Shown here piece after piece: positions 17,110 through 25,019 of a DNA stretch of 64,000 nucleotides. The stretch spans positions 310,001 through 374,000 of the forward strand of contig NZ_JSWG01000009.1 of the NCBI RefSeq assembly GCF_000797465.1, written 5' to 3'. Under the pieces are notes generated by a model. The model was not told where the DNA came from. It made no database searches and worked only from the letters and a program-made list of their open reading frames with translations. Origin of the DNA: Psychroserpens jangbogonensis. Lineage in GTDB: Bacteria; Bacteroidota; Bacteroidia; Flavobacteriales; Flavobacteriaceae. A program made the translations under genes and the position numbers. The first letter of the stretch is position 1. Each line of letters opens with the position of its first letter.

Positions 17110-18237
17110 ATGAAAAAAATATTATTATTATTTGTTATATTTAATATGACATTTATGTATTCACAAACGTTTGATGACGGAATATTATCATATTCAGTTT
17201 TAAATGGATTAGAAGCAACAGTTACTGGTGGAGCAAGTGGTTGCCCTACAGGAGTTCTTATAATACCGGCTACAATTGATTACAACAGTATAACTTATTC
17301 AGTAACAGACATTAGTGATAGCGCTTTTTATAACTGCACAGGATTAACAAGTGTTATATTTCCATCTTCGCTAGTTAGTATGCAGGATAACGCTTTTGAT
17401 GCTTGCACAGGATTAACAGGAATACTTACGCTTCCTGAGTCACTGACTACTATTGAAGACAGAGTATTTACGAATTGCACAGGATTAACAAGTATTGATT
17501 TTCCTGCTTCACTAATGACTCTTATTAATAATCACGCTTTTTCAGGATGCACAGGATTAACAAGTATTGATTTTCCTGCTTCTACTACTTTTGGTCAAGC
17601 TATTTTTCAGTCTTGCACAGGATTAACAAGTATTAATTTTCCCGCTTCAACAACTTCTATTAATTATCTTACTTTTTCAGGATGCACAGGATTGACGGGT
17701 ACACTTACACTTCCTAGTTCGCTCACTACTATTCGTTATGGTGCTTTTACAAATTGCACAGGATTGACAGGTATTGAATTACCTGCTTCTGTGACTACTA
17801 TTGAGGATGAAGCTTTTTCTTATTGTATAGGATTAACAAGTATAAAAGTAATGATGACAACACCACCTACTATTACTAGTGCTGTTTTTATTGATGTAGA
17901 TAAAAACACCACTTCTTTAATGGTTCCTAGCGGTAGTGTTTCAGCATATGGTGCTGCAATAGGATGGCAAGATTTTAACAATATTACCTTAAGTGTACAA
18001 GACATTGCATTAACTAAAGGGTTGACTTTATATCCAAATCCGGCAAAAAACACTTTATTTTTAGAAGTAGCACTTGCTGTTGATATAAAAGAAATTATTG
18101 TTTATAATATGTTAGGAAAACAAGTATTGAGTGGTACTTCTGCTCAAATTGATATTTCAGGTTTATCAGAAGGAATGTTTGTATTGAAGTTAGAAACAAC
18201 AAACGGTATTGCTGTTAAAAGATTTATAAAAAAATAG
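17110..18237 (+). CDS. BspA-type leucine-rich repeat surface protein with T9SS domain, cassette 6
   Basis: From ATG at 17110 there are 375 residues with a signal peptide (MTFMYSQ end). The upstream in-frame codons to 17080 are not needed. The body holds about eight repeats of 22-25 residues with the core CTGLTSIDFPASLTTI, typical of BspA/LRR_5 proteins. DNA of the repeats is also strongly repetitive (TGCACAGGATTAACAAGTATT). The tail from about LTLYPNPAKNTLFLE is a T9SS type A domain. It is the only clear cassette gene on the plus strand and has its own strong terminator, so it does not depend on transcription from the recombinase side. LRR proteins of this type often take part in adhesion. 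Confidence 0.88.
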   Translation: MKKILLLFVIFNMTFMYSQTFDDGILSYSVLNGLEATVTGGASGCPTGVLIIPATIDYNSITYSVTDISDSAFYNCTGLTSVIFPSSLVSMQDNAFDACTGLTGILTLPESLTTIEDRVFTNCTGLTSIDFPASLMTLINNHAFSGCTGLTSIDFPASTTFGQAIFQSCTGLTSINFPASTTSINYLTFSGCTGLTGTLTLPSSLTTIRYGAFTNCTGLTGIELPASVTTIEDEAFSYCIGLTSIKVMMTTPPTITSAVFIDVDKNTTSLMVPSGSVSAYGAAIGWQDFNNITLSVQDIALTKGLTLYPNPAKNTLFLEVALAVDIKEIIVYNMLGKQVLSGTSAQIDISGLSEGMFVLKLETTNGIAVKRFIKK

Positions 18238-18255
18238 TAAAAGAATATTTTTTAG

Positions 18256-18300
18256 AATCACGTCTTAAAAAGCATATAATTTGTTTTTTAAGACGTGATT
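18256..18300 (+). terminator. Strong terminator after the LRR gene
   Basis: AATCACGTCTTAAAAA (18256-18271) pairs perfectly with TTTTTAAGACGTGATT (18285-18300), followed by TTTTT. The 16-bp stem would work in both directions, so it also insulates the minus-strand array. Confidence 0.85.
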
Positions 18301-18354
18301 TTTTTATACTTATAAAATTTTTATAGAGATTAGTAATTATATCAGCTTTCAATT

Positions 18355-18537
18355 TTACAAGAATAAATTGCTCTTTAATAGATTTTTTTTTTGATTTTCA
18401 CTCCATGTATTAACCTGAAGTGCTATTAATATCCCAATAACCACAAGCACTATTTCTCCAATAACATATGTCAGATATTTTACAGTTTTGCCTTCTGCAA
18501 ATAAATTCTGGCGAATTTTACGAAAGAATTTTATCAT
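18355..18537 (-). pseudogene. Truncated DUF6090-type gene, cassette 6
   Basis: Sixty codons starting MIKFFRKIRQNLFAEGK with the membrane helix (YVIGEIVLVVIGILIALQV) and the NTWSE motif, then a stop soon after. Full members nearby are 250-257 residues. The upstream DNA (AACCAATG context) matches the other DUF6090 cassettes to the recombination site, so the 3' part was lost and the LRR gene now fills the rest of the cassette in the other orientation. Confidence 0.75.
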
Positions 18538-18559
18538 TGGTTATTCGTTGGTCATAATG

Positions 18560-18694
18560 AAGGCTAACGTGTTTGTATATGATACGTTGCGTGGTTTAGC
18601 ACGAAAGTTAGCAAATAAAAACCGAATAGAAAATCCGTAAGGAATTTCCAAATAGGCGAGTACTAGCAATGAATTATACACGTTGTTACCAAAT
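18560..18694 (-). repeat. attC-like site 7
   Basis: Left flank AAGGCT pairs with AGCCTT at the far end of cassette 6. Right flank ACCAAA opens cassette 7. Inner boxes are TGTATATGATACGTTGCG and TAGCAATGAATTATACACG. Confidence 0.85.
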
Positions 18695-18888
18695 GTACTA
18701 TTTTTTATTTTTCATTCAATTTCATAAATTAGCTAAATCCGAATAGACATTGATAATCAATTTGTATCAAATACGGAATCAAAAAAAACCACTTTATTAA
18801 ATAAAAAGGCTTTTACGAATATGATTGAATTTGAGTTTTTTAGTGTCCTGATTTTTCTTGCTCGTTCTGTGAACAACTTTTTATATAA
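18695..18888. other. Cassette 7 tail without a gene
   Basis: About 190 bp of A/T-rich DNA. The stretch at 18712-18745 (CATTCAATTTCATAAATTAGCTAAATCCG) resembles 22540-22580 in cassette 10, in the same place just inside the site, so it may be a shared remnant. No frame is convincing. Confidence 0.4.
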
Positions 18889-19419
18889 CTATATATATTC
18901 TTTTAAAAATTCAATAAATTCTTTTCCACTTTCTTGCTCAATCTGTTGTGTGATGATTTTTTTGATTGTAAAATCAGCATCTAAAAGTACCGTGGTTGGG
19001 CGTTCCATAATCCCATGTTTCATAAACACTTCTCTTCCTAATTGAACAAACTCAAAGGTGTATTTATTCTTATTTTTATATTCTTTTGTCAAGTCTAAAT
19101 CTTGATCATTAATGAGTATAAAAATTGTTTCCTCATTAATTTCTTCATATGCTTCTTGTAATATTGGCATTTCTGTTAAACAAGGTCTGCACCAAGTTGC
19201 CCAAAAATTTATGACTACTTTTTTTGATTTGGATAATTCTTTTAGAGTAACAGTTTCTCCATTTAATTTTTTTACTTGTAGTGAAGCGAAATCAATCTTG
19301 TTAATTTGACTTTCTGAATAGGAGTTAATCAAGGGTTTTGATAAAACATTAAAAGCAATAAACAATAGACCTAATGATAACCCCCAGAAATATGGGGATT
19401 TGAAATTGATTTTTTTCAT
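18889..19419 (-). CDS. TlpA-type thioredoxin-fold protein, cassette 7
   Basis: A 176-residue protein with an N-terminal membrane helix (about 11-28) and a TlpA/redoxin fold. The active site is W76-C77-R-P-C80 in NFWATWCRPC, and the cis-Pro region is ERPTTVLLD. It is probably anchored in the inner membrane with the redox site in the periplasm, reducing or rearranging disulfides. It lies after a small membrane peptide and a membrane-bound LuxR-type regulator in the same cassette, all on the minus strand. A three-gene cassette is unusual. Confidence 0.88.
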   Translation of the reverse strand: MKKINFKSPYFWGLSLGLLFIAFNVLSKPLINSYSESQINKIDFASLQVKKLNGETVTLKELSKSKKVVINFWATWCRPCLTEMPILQEAYEEINEETIFILINDQDLDLTKEYKNKNKYTFEFVQLGREVFMKHGIMERPTTVLLDADFTIKKIITQQIEQESGKEFIEFLKEYI

Positions 19420-19437
19420 GATTATGGGTTTTGAATT

Positions 19438-19554
19438 TTAAAATAAATTGATGGCTTGGTCAAAATTGAGTATTGAAAATAAAATCATTCCCAATAATGC
19501 AGTAGCAAAAAAGGTGATTATAAATTTAATTGAAAACTGAAAGGCTCTTTTCAT
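19438..19554 (-). CDS. Small membrane peptide, cassette 7
   Basis: Thirty-eight codons, MKRAFQFSIKFIITFF at the start, one hydrophobic helix through residue 29 and a short polar end (NFDQAINLF). It lies 18 bp upstream of the TlpA-type gene and 115 bp after the regulator, on the same strand. Short single-helix proteins are easily missed; the even hydrophobic profile and the tight fit make it plausible as a gene. No function can be assigned. Confidence 0.5.
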   Translation of the reverse strand: MKRAFQFSIKFIITFFATALLGMILFSILNFDQAINLF

Positions 19555-19669
19555 ACATGTGTTTTAAGTGTTTTAAAGCAGGCAAATATGTATGAATTCA
19601 ATGTGTATTAAAAAAAATCAAGGGTGTAAAAAGGGGTGTAAATTGGTTAATATGCAGTTTTTAAGCAAG

Positions 19670-20101
19670 TTACTTTTCTTTCTTTTTAGATATCAGGTTG
19701 TATTTTTGAATAATCTCTTTGCGATTTTTTACATTTTCTTTCTTGTAAATATTATTGATGTGAGATTTTATAGTCGATAACTCAACAAAAAGAGTATTTG
19801 CTATTTCTATATTCTTTTTACGTTGTATGATTAACAGTACAATTTCTTTTTCTCTATCTGTTAAGTTGGTCTCAAATTTGGCAATTACTTCTGTAGATTC
19901 TTTGGTTCTGCCAAGAATAATTCCAAATAGTAAAACGAGAAGTAAAAATGCTATTATCATAATTGAATTGATTGAATTCACTTGTACAGATCTTGCATAT
20001 TCAGGCGCATATAAAAAAGTAAACACAAAAACACAAATACCAACAGCTATTGCCAATGCTAGCAATACTCCTTTCTTAGGGATTTGTTTTAAGAGGTTCA
20101 T
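19670..20101 (-). CDS. Membrane-anchored LuxR-type HTH regulator, cassette 7
   Basis: A 143-residue protein with two membrane helices (about 11-30 and 46-64) and a C-terminal LuxR/GerE helix-turn-helix at 80-136 (LTDREKEIVLLIIQRKKNIEIA, then VELSTIKSHINNIYKK). The HTH faces the cytoplasm. No receiver or ligand domain is present, so signal would come through the membrane part or partners. The neighbouring membrane peptide and TlpA-type protein may be its sensor partners or targets. Regulators within cassettes are worth note since they can affect the host. Confidence 0.85.
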   Translation of the reverse strand: MNLLKQIPKKGVLLALAIAVGICVFVFTFLYAPEYARSVQVNSINSIMIIAFLLLVLLFGIILGRTKESTEVIAKFETNLTDREKEIVLLIIQRKKNIEIANTLFVELSTIKSHINNIYKKENVKNRKEIIQKYNLISKKKEK

Positions 20102-20153
20102 TTTATTCTTTTTTCGAATTTTATATTCTATAATTTAACGATTCTTCCGTATA

Positions 20154-20290
20154 TTTGGTAACGTGTTCGTGTATGGTTAGTTGCGTTGGCTAGCAACTAA
20201 ATTAGTAAAAGAAAACGAACCAGAGGGAAATCCGCAGGATTTTCCGAGTACACACAAAACCAGCAATTAATTATACACGTTGTTGGTAGT
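20154..20290 (-). repeat. attC-like site 8
   Basis: Left flank TTTGGT pairs with ACCAAA of cassette 7. Right flank GGTAGT opens cassette 8. Full standard core with TCGTGTATGGTTAGTTGCG and AATTAATTATACACGTTGTT. Confidence 0.88.
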
Positions 20291-20307
20291 TCGTTGTTTT
20301 ATTCCTA

Positions 20308-20862
20308 TTAATCAGTTATGTATCTTTTCGGAATTGGCTGGCCACTTTTTTCAATATCCCATATTATCGAGCTAATTAACCATTTTCCATTCACATTTAA
20401 GACCTGAAAACTGTTAACACCTCTTTCACCAATTTCCTCGTCGCCATTAAATTTAGTGGCATATGCACTAATACGATGTCCAATTTTGCCGAAATATTCG
20501 GTTTCACCTCCTAATTCTACTTCGTCAAAAGCAGTTAATTCACCCGCAAAATTACCAGCTTTGAATTCTTCAATAAATTCATCAATGTAGTAGGAATTCA
20601 AGCTATCCTCACGAAAATTAATCAAGGTAGCCTTAGGCGTAAAAAGGGATTTCATAGTAACATAGTCAGGTGTTGTTCCTTTCTCGAAAGAAATGACTTT
20701 ATAGGCATCCGTTATTAGTTGGTTAATGGCTTGCTCTGTTTCTGAAATTGTCATTTCCTTCTCGGTCGTTGTTTCTTTTGCTACTGAATTCTCTGGATTT
20801 TGATTACAAGAGTATAGTCCTGCAGCAAGTAATAGACATATTAAGAATTTAAAATTTTTCAT
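20308..20862 (-). CDS. NTF2/SnoaL-like lipoprotein, cassette 8
   Basis: A 184-residue lipoprotein (lipobox AAGLYSC) with a linker rich in Glu and Thr, then an NTF2-like domain from about 40 to 180: TEQAINQLITDAYKVISF at the first helix, PDYVTMKSLFTPKATLINF, and the closing strands GVNSFQVLNVNGKWLISSIIWD. The family includes ester- or ring-modifying enzymes and binding proteins; the fold alone does not give the activity. It is the only gene in a compact cassette, 18 bp after one site and about 80 bp before the next. Confidence 0.78.
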   Translation of the reverse strand: MKNFKFLICLLLAAGLYSCNQNPENSVAKETTTEKEMTISETEQAINQLITDAYKVISFEKGTTPDYVTMKSLFTPKATLINFREDSLNSYYIDEFIEEFKAGNFAGELTAFDEVELGGETEYFGKIGHRISAYATKFNGDEEIGERGVNSFQVLNVNGKWLISSIIWDIEKSGQPIPKRYITD

Positions 20863-20942
20863 AAAAAATAGTTTAAAGTTTGAATTTAAGTAAGGTCTTG
20901 GTTATTCAGAATATTATTATATAAATGCATTTCCGTTTCAAT

Positions 20943-21078
20943 GACTACCAACGTGTTGTGTATGCTTAGTTGCGTGTTTGAGCAACTAATTTAGCAAATA
21001 AAAAACGAATAGGAAATTCCGCAGGAATTTTCGTAAGCCAGCTATAACTAGCAATTAAATATACACGTTGTTGTGCTT
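20943..21078 (-). repeat. attC-like site 9
   Basis: Left flank ACTACC pairs with GGTAGT of cassette 8. Right flank GTGCTT opens cassette 9. Inner left arm is slightly shorter (ACGTGTTGTGTATGC). Confidence 0.86.
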
Positions 21079-21094
21079 TCGTTATTATTTTAAT

Positions 21095-22279
21095 CTAATT
21101 AATAGCAGGTAGAATGTATTCCTCAAGGAGTTCAATTACCTTTACTTTACGGATATAATTCCCACTCGTAAAAACAACTACTGTGTTTAATTTTGGTAGA
21201 ATTATAATCTCCTGTCCTCCCCAGCCTACCGCATGATACATGTTAATTTCTTTCCCAGACTTTGTGTAGGATTTTAACCACCACGAATATGAATAATCAT
21301 GACTTCCGGAAGAGTGTCCTTGTATGTCTATATTCCTGTTATTTGAATATGTGGTGGAACTTTTTTCAATCCATTGTTTGGATATAATTTGGGTATCATT
21401 ATAAATTCCATTATTTAAGTACGTAACACCAATTTTTACCATATCTCTTGGTGTCATTTCCAAGCCACCACCTGCTTCAATAACGCCATTTTCAAATCGA
21501 AGAGGCCAATTGGAAGAGTCAATTTCTAATGGTTTGAATATATTTTCTTCCGAGAATTTATCAAGTTCCATATGTGATGCATTTTTGATGATTTCCCCTA
21601 ATATTATTGTATTTCCACCTGAATAGTTGAAAGTAGTTCCAGGATTATGTGTCAGAGGTTTCTCTAAAATAAATGTAATAGGATCTTTATCCTGATACCA
21701 AATACCAACAATGTCATTTGATGCATTGCCTAAATCAGCCCATTCTAAACCAGAAGTCATGGTTAACAGATGCTCAATAGTTATTTTTTCTTTACCATTC
21801 GTTTTCAAATGCTGGTGATCGGGTAAATAATCAAAAATGGATTGATCAACACTTTCAATAAAACCTTTGTCAATAGCAATTCCAACACATAATGAAGTTA
21901 TACTTTTAGATACAGATTTAACACCATGCGGAGTTGATTTATCCCAACTAGTCCATTCACCATGATGATTTTCACCATCCCATTTGTATTTATGTCCTTG
22001 AAAGTATTCTTCAAAGACAAGATTGCTATCCTTGAAGATAACCATAGAATGTACTTCGTCATACTTACCACAATTTATTTTATCTACAGCATTTTTAAGT
22101 AATATTGAATCAATATTCACCTCTTCTAAAGAGCCAACTTCAAATCCATCGTTAATATATTTAGGTTGATGATAAGAATATTGTATAGTAGGTTCACATT
22201 TGCAGCCTACAAATATTAATGAGAGAACTAAAATTATTGAGATAGCGTATTCCGAGATACAATTTTTAAGCATTTTCAT
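21095..22279 (-). CDS. Serine hydrolase of the beta-lactamase class C family, lipoprotein, cassette 9
   Basis: A 394-residue lipoprotein (lipobox LIFVGC at 21-26). The catalytic motifs of the class C/penicillin-binding fold are in order: S122-V-S-K125, Y219-S-G in FNYSGGN (usual YxN), and HAVGWGGQ near 348-355 in place of KTG. It lies in the periplasm or at the outer membrane and is likely an esterase, amidase or D-aminopeptidase; the motif set does not point to beta-lactamase activity. It is a single-gene cassette. It could serve in defence or nutrient use, which is speculation. Confidence 0.86.
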   Translation of the reverse strand: MKMLKNCISEYAISIILVLSLIFVGCKCEPTIQYSYHQPKYINDGFEVGSLEEVNIDSILLKNAVDKINCGKYDEVHSMVIFKDSNLVFEEYFQGHKYKWDGENHHGEWTSWDKSTPHGVKSVSKSITSLCVGIAIDKGFIESVDQSIFDYLPDHQHLKTNGKEKITIEHLLTMTSGLEWADLGNASNDIVGIWYQDKDPITFILEKPLTHNPGTTFNYSGGNTIILGEIIKNASHMELDKFSEENIFKPLEIDSSNWPLRFENGVIEAGGGLEMTPRDMVKIGVTYLNNGIYNDTQIISKQWIEKSSTTYSNNRNIDIQGHSSGSHDYSYSWWLKSYTKSGKEINMYHAVGWGGQEIIILPKLNTVVVFTSGNYIRKVKVIELLEEYILPAIN

Positions 22280-22375
22280 TAATCTTGTTTTAATATATAT
22301 CCAAAATTCCGACTATTTTGAAGGTCGGTGAGCTTTTTTATTCTGAATTGTTGAATTTTAGCGACAAGTTGTTAA

Positions 22376-22518
22376 ATGACGCACAACGTGCTCGTGTATG
22401 GTTAGTTGCAGTGAGCACTAAGATAGCAAAAAGAAAGAGCGTAGAGGAAATTCGGTAGAATTTCCGTGGTAATCATTAAACACCATCAAGCAATTGGTTA
22501 TACACGTTGTTCTACGCA
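22376..22518 (-). repeat. attC-like site 10
   Basis: Left flank ACGCAC gives a partial match (GTGC plus one) to GTGCTT of cassette 9. Right flank CTACGC opens cassette 10. The middle part is more diverged (AAAGAAAGAGCG, GGAAATTCGGTAGAATTTCC). Confidence 0.82.
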
Positions 22519-22729
22519 GTTTTTATTCCGCTTAATTTTTCATTCAGTTTATCATTTCCATAAACTTGCTAAATTCCGTAAGAGTAAATTTCAACATTCA
22601 GGTTTTTACGCAACGTTTATAAATTCCGATTGAGTGATAATTTCACAAGAGTAAATTCAGCGTTTGTAATGGTTTTGTGTAATTTATTCAGACTTTTTTA
22701 ATTCCGTTCGCCCAAAATTTGATTTAATT
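22519..22729. other. Cassette 10 tail without a gene
   Basis: About 210 bp with no convincing frame. It contains two short related segments (AAGAGTAAATTTCA near 22580 and AAGAGTAAATTCAG near 22650) and the stretch that resembles the tail of cassette 7. It looks like remnants of older cassette ends. Confidence 0.4.
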
Positions 22730-22915
22730 TTACTCTTTCGTTTTCTTTTGGCTTTTCTTCCACTTGTCAGTTACAAATACACTATATATGGATATTAATA
22801 ATCCAAGAATTAGAGCACTATACAGTAAGATTTTATTATCTGAAAAAATTGTTAATCCGAGTGTTGTAAACATCATTCCAATTACAAATAGGGTTGTCCC
22901 TTTATTTTTTTTCAT
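22730..22915 (-). CDS. Small two-helix membrane protein, cassette 10
   Basis: From ATG at 22915 the product has 61 residues; a TTG three codons upstream is the alternative. Two hydrophobic helices (about 8-25 and 30-48) are joined by a short polar turn (SDNK), and the C-terminus is basic (KWKKSQKKTKE). No family is recognised. It is the only frame of cassette 10. The topology with charged Lys tail suggests an N-in C-in inner-membrane protein. Confidence 0.55.
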   Translation of the reverse strand: MKKNKGTTLFVIGMMFTTLGLTIFSDNKILLYSALILGLLISIYSVFVTDKWKKSQKKTKE

Positions 22916-22971
22916 TTTTGTCAAGTTAATATTTAACTGATTAGTAGTATAATCTAATTATTTGTTACGAT

Positions 22972-23106
22972 TTATCTCGTGATTGTGTATGGTTAGTTGC
23001 GTGGTTAAGCAACTAATTTAGTAAATAAAAAACGAATAGAATATTCCGCAGGAATATTCGTAAGTAGGCTAGACTTAGCAATTAAATATACACGTTGTTG
23101 TGCTTT
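22972..23106 (-). repeat. attC-like site 11
   Basis: The left flank (ATTTAT before CTCGTG) is degenerate and does not match CTACGC at the far end of cassette 10. This is the only unit in the array that fails the test. Right flank GTGCTT opens cassette 11. The inner core is intact (TTGTGTATGGTTAGTTGCG, AATTAAATATACACGTTGTT). Confidence 0.8.
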
Positions 23107-23108
23107 CG

Positions 23109-23861
23109 TTATTTATTCTGCTCAATCAAATAAACTTCAATTTGATTAATCAATTTTGTTGCATCATTGATTGCGCGTTTAGACCATCTTATTTCAGAGA
23201 ATGTTTTTGACTTTCTACCAAGAAGTAGGTTTTCAAAAACAATACTTTCTTTAATTACTTTAGTGTTATCTATTCTAGGAATTCGCTTGTCATCATATGG
23301 GTTTAAATCGGAAAAATAAGTGCCCAATTCCCATTCATCATAAACAAAATCCTCTATCTTGTCTCTTGCAAATTTGTTGTTATATTCTACCATTTTTGAC
23401 ATTTTATCTGTGTCAGTATAATATAAATAAATGGCTTCAATTAGATTTTGGTCATTAATCCATTTAAAGTGAGCTCCAGTCTCCATTGATTTAAATGCTG
23501 TTTTAACAGCGTAGAATTCTCTTTCTTTAACTATGTTGCCTATTTGGTCTAATGTGTAATTTTCATCTTCTGGCAAGAAGATAATTCTAAATGAAATATC
23601 AATTGCTTTCTGAATATTTTCGTTGTATTCAATCTGCTTATTCAGATTTTTGATATCTTCGTTAAGATTCTGCTTTACAAATTCAAGTGAAGATTTCAAT
23701 TGAATTTGGTCTTGTTTTGATTCATTCCAGTTATTAATCTGTAGCGCTATTAAAATTCCAATAACCACAAGTACAATTTCTCCAATTGCATATTTAAAAT
23801 ACTTTCCAGTTTTGTTTTCCATTAGTAAGTTTTGGCGAATTTTTCGAAAGAATTTTATCAT
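23109..23861 (-). CDS. DUF6090-type membrane protein, cassette 11
   Basis: A 250-residue protein that starts MIKFFRKIRQNLLMENKTGK, has one membrane helix at about 25-42 (YAIGEIVLVVIGILIALQI) and the motif NNWNE, then a helical and polar body. The DUF6090 family is common in Flavobacteriia and has no known function. The body differs from that of cassette 12, while the first 45 residues and the upstream DNA are alike. Four cassettes in this array carry the same start. It fills its cassette with only about 25 bp at the promoter side. Confidence 0.8.
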   Translation of the reverse strand: MIKFFRKIRQNLLMENKTGKYFKYAIGEIVLVVIGILIALQINNWNESKQDQIQLKSSLEFVKQNLNEDIKNLNKQIEYNENIQKAIDISFRIIFLPEDENYTLDQIGNIVKEREFYAVKTAFKSMETGAHFKWINDQNLIEAIYLYYTDTDKMSKMVEYNNKFARDKIEDFVYDEWELGTYFSDLNPYDDKRIPRIDNTKVIKESIVFENLLLGRKSKTFSEIRWSKRAINDATKLINQIEVYLIEQNK

Positions 23862-23884
23862 TGGTTAGCGGTTGAGTGTAATGA

Positions 23885-24020
23885 AGCACAACGTGTTCGT
23901 GTATGGCTTGTTGCGTTGGCGAAAACTAAGTTAACAAAAGAAACCGAACCAATAGGAAAATCCGCTAGGATTTTCCGAGTACACACAAACCAGCAATTGG
24001 TTATACACGTTGTTGTGCTT
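23885..24020 (-). repeat. attC-like site 12
   Basis: Left flank AAGCAC pairs with GTGCTT of cassette 11. Right flank GTGCTT opens cassette 12, so both sides show the commonest flank. Full core with TCGTGTATGGCTTGTTGCG and AATTGGTTATACACGTTGTT. Confidence 0.88.
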
Positions 24021-24055
24021 TCGTTATTTTTCTTCGATAGTTATTATTTTGAAAC

Positions 24056-24829
24056 TTATTCCTTTAAATCTGTTGTATCCTTATTTTCCAAAACATCGAT
24101 TAGTTTAATACATTCTTGCTTCCCCTCTTCCAAAAAAGATAGATAAGAAGCTGTAAGCAAATTATAATTAATCGCTCTATTACCTAATTCGGTAATTAAT
24201 CTTTTATCTGTATCAAGAAGTCGTGCTGTCTTAAAAAAAGTTTCTTGATCAAATTTTTTATTAGGTTTTGGTAGATACTTTAAATTGAAAACAAGAACTC
24301 CAGCATTAAGTAAATCTTTTAATCCGCCTTCATACCAAATTTGCTGATTATATAACTTTTCAAAAGACTCTTCATATTTTATAATAGCATCTATTTTAGT
24401 TTTATCCTCAATCAATCGCATTCCGCCAGAATTTTTGAGTTGTGATAAGGTTCTGTCAGTTTGGGTTATAAAATCTGGATGGGCTAAACTATACATATAC
24501 CAAAGCATTAGTTCTGCATCTTTTTCTTCTTTTACATTATAATTATAACATCTAAATGCAAAAGAATCTAGGTTTGCAATGCGTTGCTCGTTTATAGAAA
24601 TTATATTCTTGAAATTTGATAAATCTGTTTTTGCATCTTCAATTAGTGAAAAAAGATAATTCTGTTCTATTTTACGTTCTGATTTTTTTTGGCTCCAATT
24701 ATTAATAGAAAGAGCAATTAGAATTCCAATGACGACAAGTATTATTTCTCCAATAGCATACTTAAAATACTTTCCAGTTTTATTTTTTTCCATAAGGTCG
24801 TATCGTATTTTTCTAAAGAATTTTATCAT
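24056..24829 (-). CDS. DUF6090-type membrane protein, cassette 12
   Basis: A 257-residue protein, MIKFFRKIRYDLMEKNKTGK at the start, membrane helix at about 24-41 (YAIGEIILVVIGILIALSI), NNWSQ, then a helical body (LFSLIEDAKTDLSNFKN) different from that of cassette 11. The start and DNA upstream (CGCTAACCAATG) match cassette 3's truncated copy almost exactly. No known function. Likely inner-membrane anchored with the body in the periplasm or cytoplasm; topology cannot be fixed. Confidence 0.8.
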   Translation of the reverse strand: MIKFFRKIRYDLMEKNKTGKYFKYAIGEIILVVIGILIALSINNWSQKKSERKIEQNYLFSLIEDAKTDLSNFKNIISINEQRIANLDSFAFRCYNYNVKEEKDAELMLWYMYSLAHPDFITQTDRTLSQLKNSGGMRLIEDKTKIDAIIKYEESFEKLYNQQIWYEGGLKDLLNAGVLVFNLKYLPKPNKKFDQETFFKTARLLDTDKRLITELGNRAINYNLLTASYLSFLEEGKQECIKLIDVLENKDTTDLKE

Positions 24830-24851
24830 TGGTTAGCGGTTTCTGATAATG

Positions 24852-24988
24852 AAGCACAACGGTGGCGTGTATGGTTAGTTGCATTGGCTGGAACTAAGTT
24901 AATAAAAGAAAACGAACCAGAGGAAAATCCTACGAATTTTCCGAGTACACACAGAACCAGCAATTAGCAATACACGTTGTTAGCTGTA
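24852..24988 (-). repeat. attC-like site 13 (proximal)
   Basis: Left flank AAGCAC pairs with GTGCTT of cassette 12. Right flank AGCTGTA opens cassette 13. One change in the left arm gives AACGGTGGCGTGTATGG, which keeps the inner box but alters the loop. Confidence 0.86.
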
Positions 24989-25019
24989 GTTTTTGTTTTT
25001 TCCGATTATTAAAAGTATG

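Noticed and set aside
19827-20138. Plus-strand frame of 103 codons opposite the LuxR-type gene
   Set aside because: It is antisense to a gene with clear HTH and membrane features, and its own product has none.
9731-24988. The regular repeats as a CRISPR array
   Set aside because: Repeats are about 135 bp and imperfect, the spacing is 0.5 to 2.7 kb with genes between, and no cas genes are present.
9731-24988. The repeats as MITEs or REP elements
   Set aside because: They carry inverted ends, but flanking bases show no target duplication. Flank complementarity runs across the gene units, which transposition does not explain.
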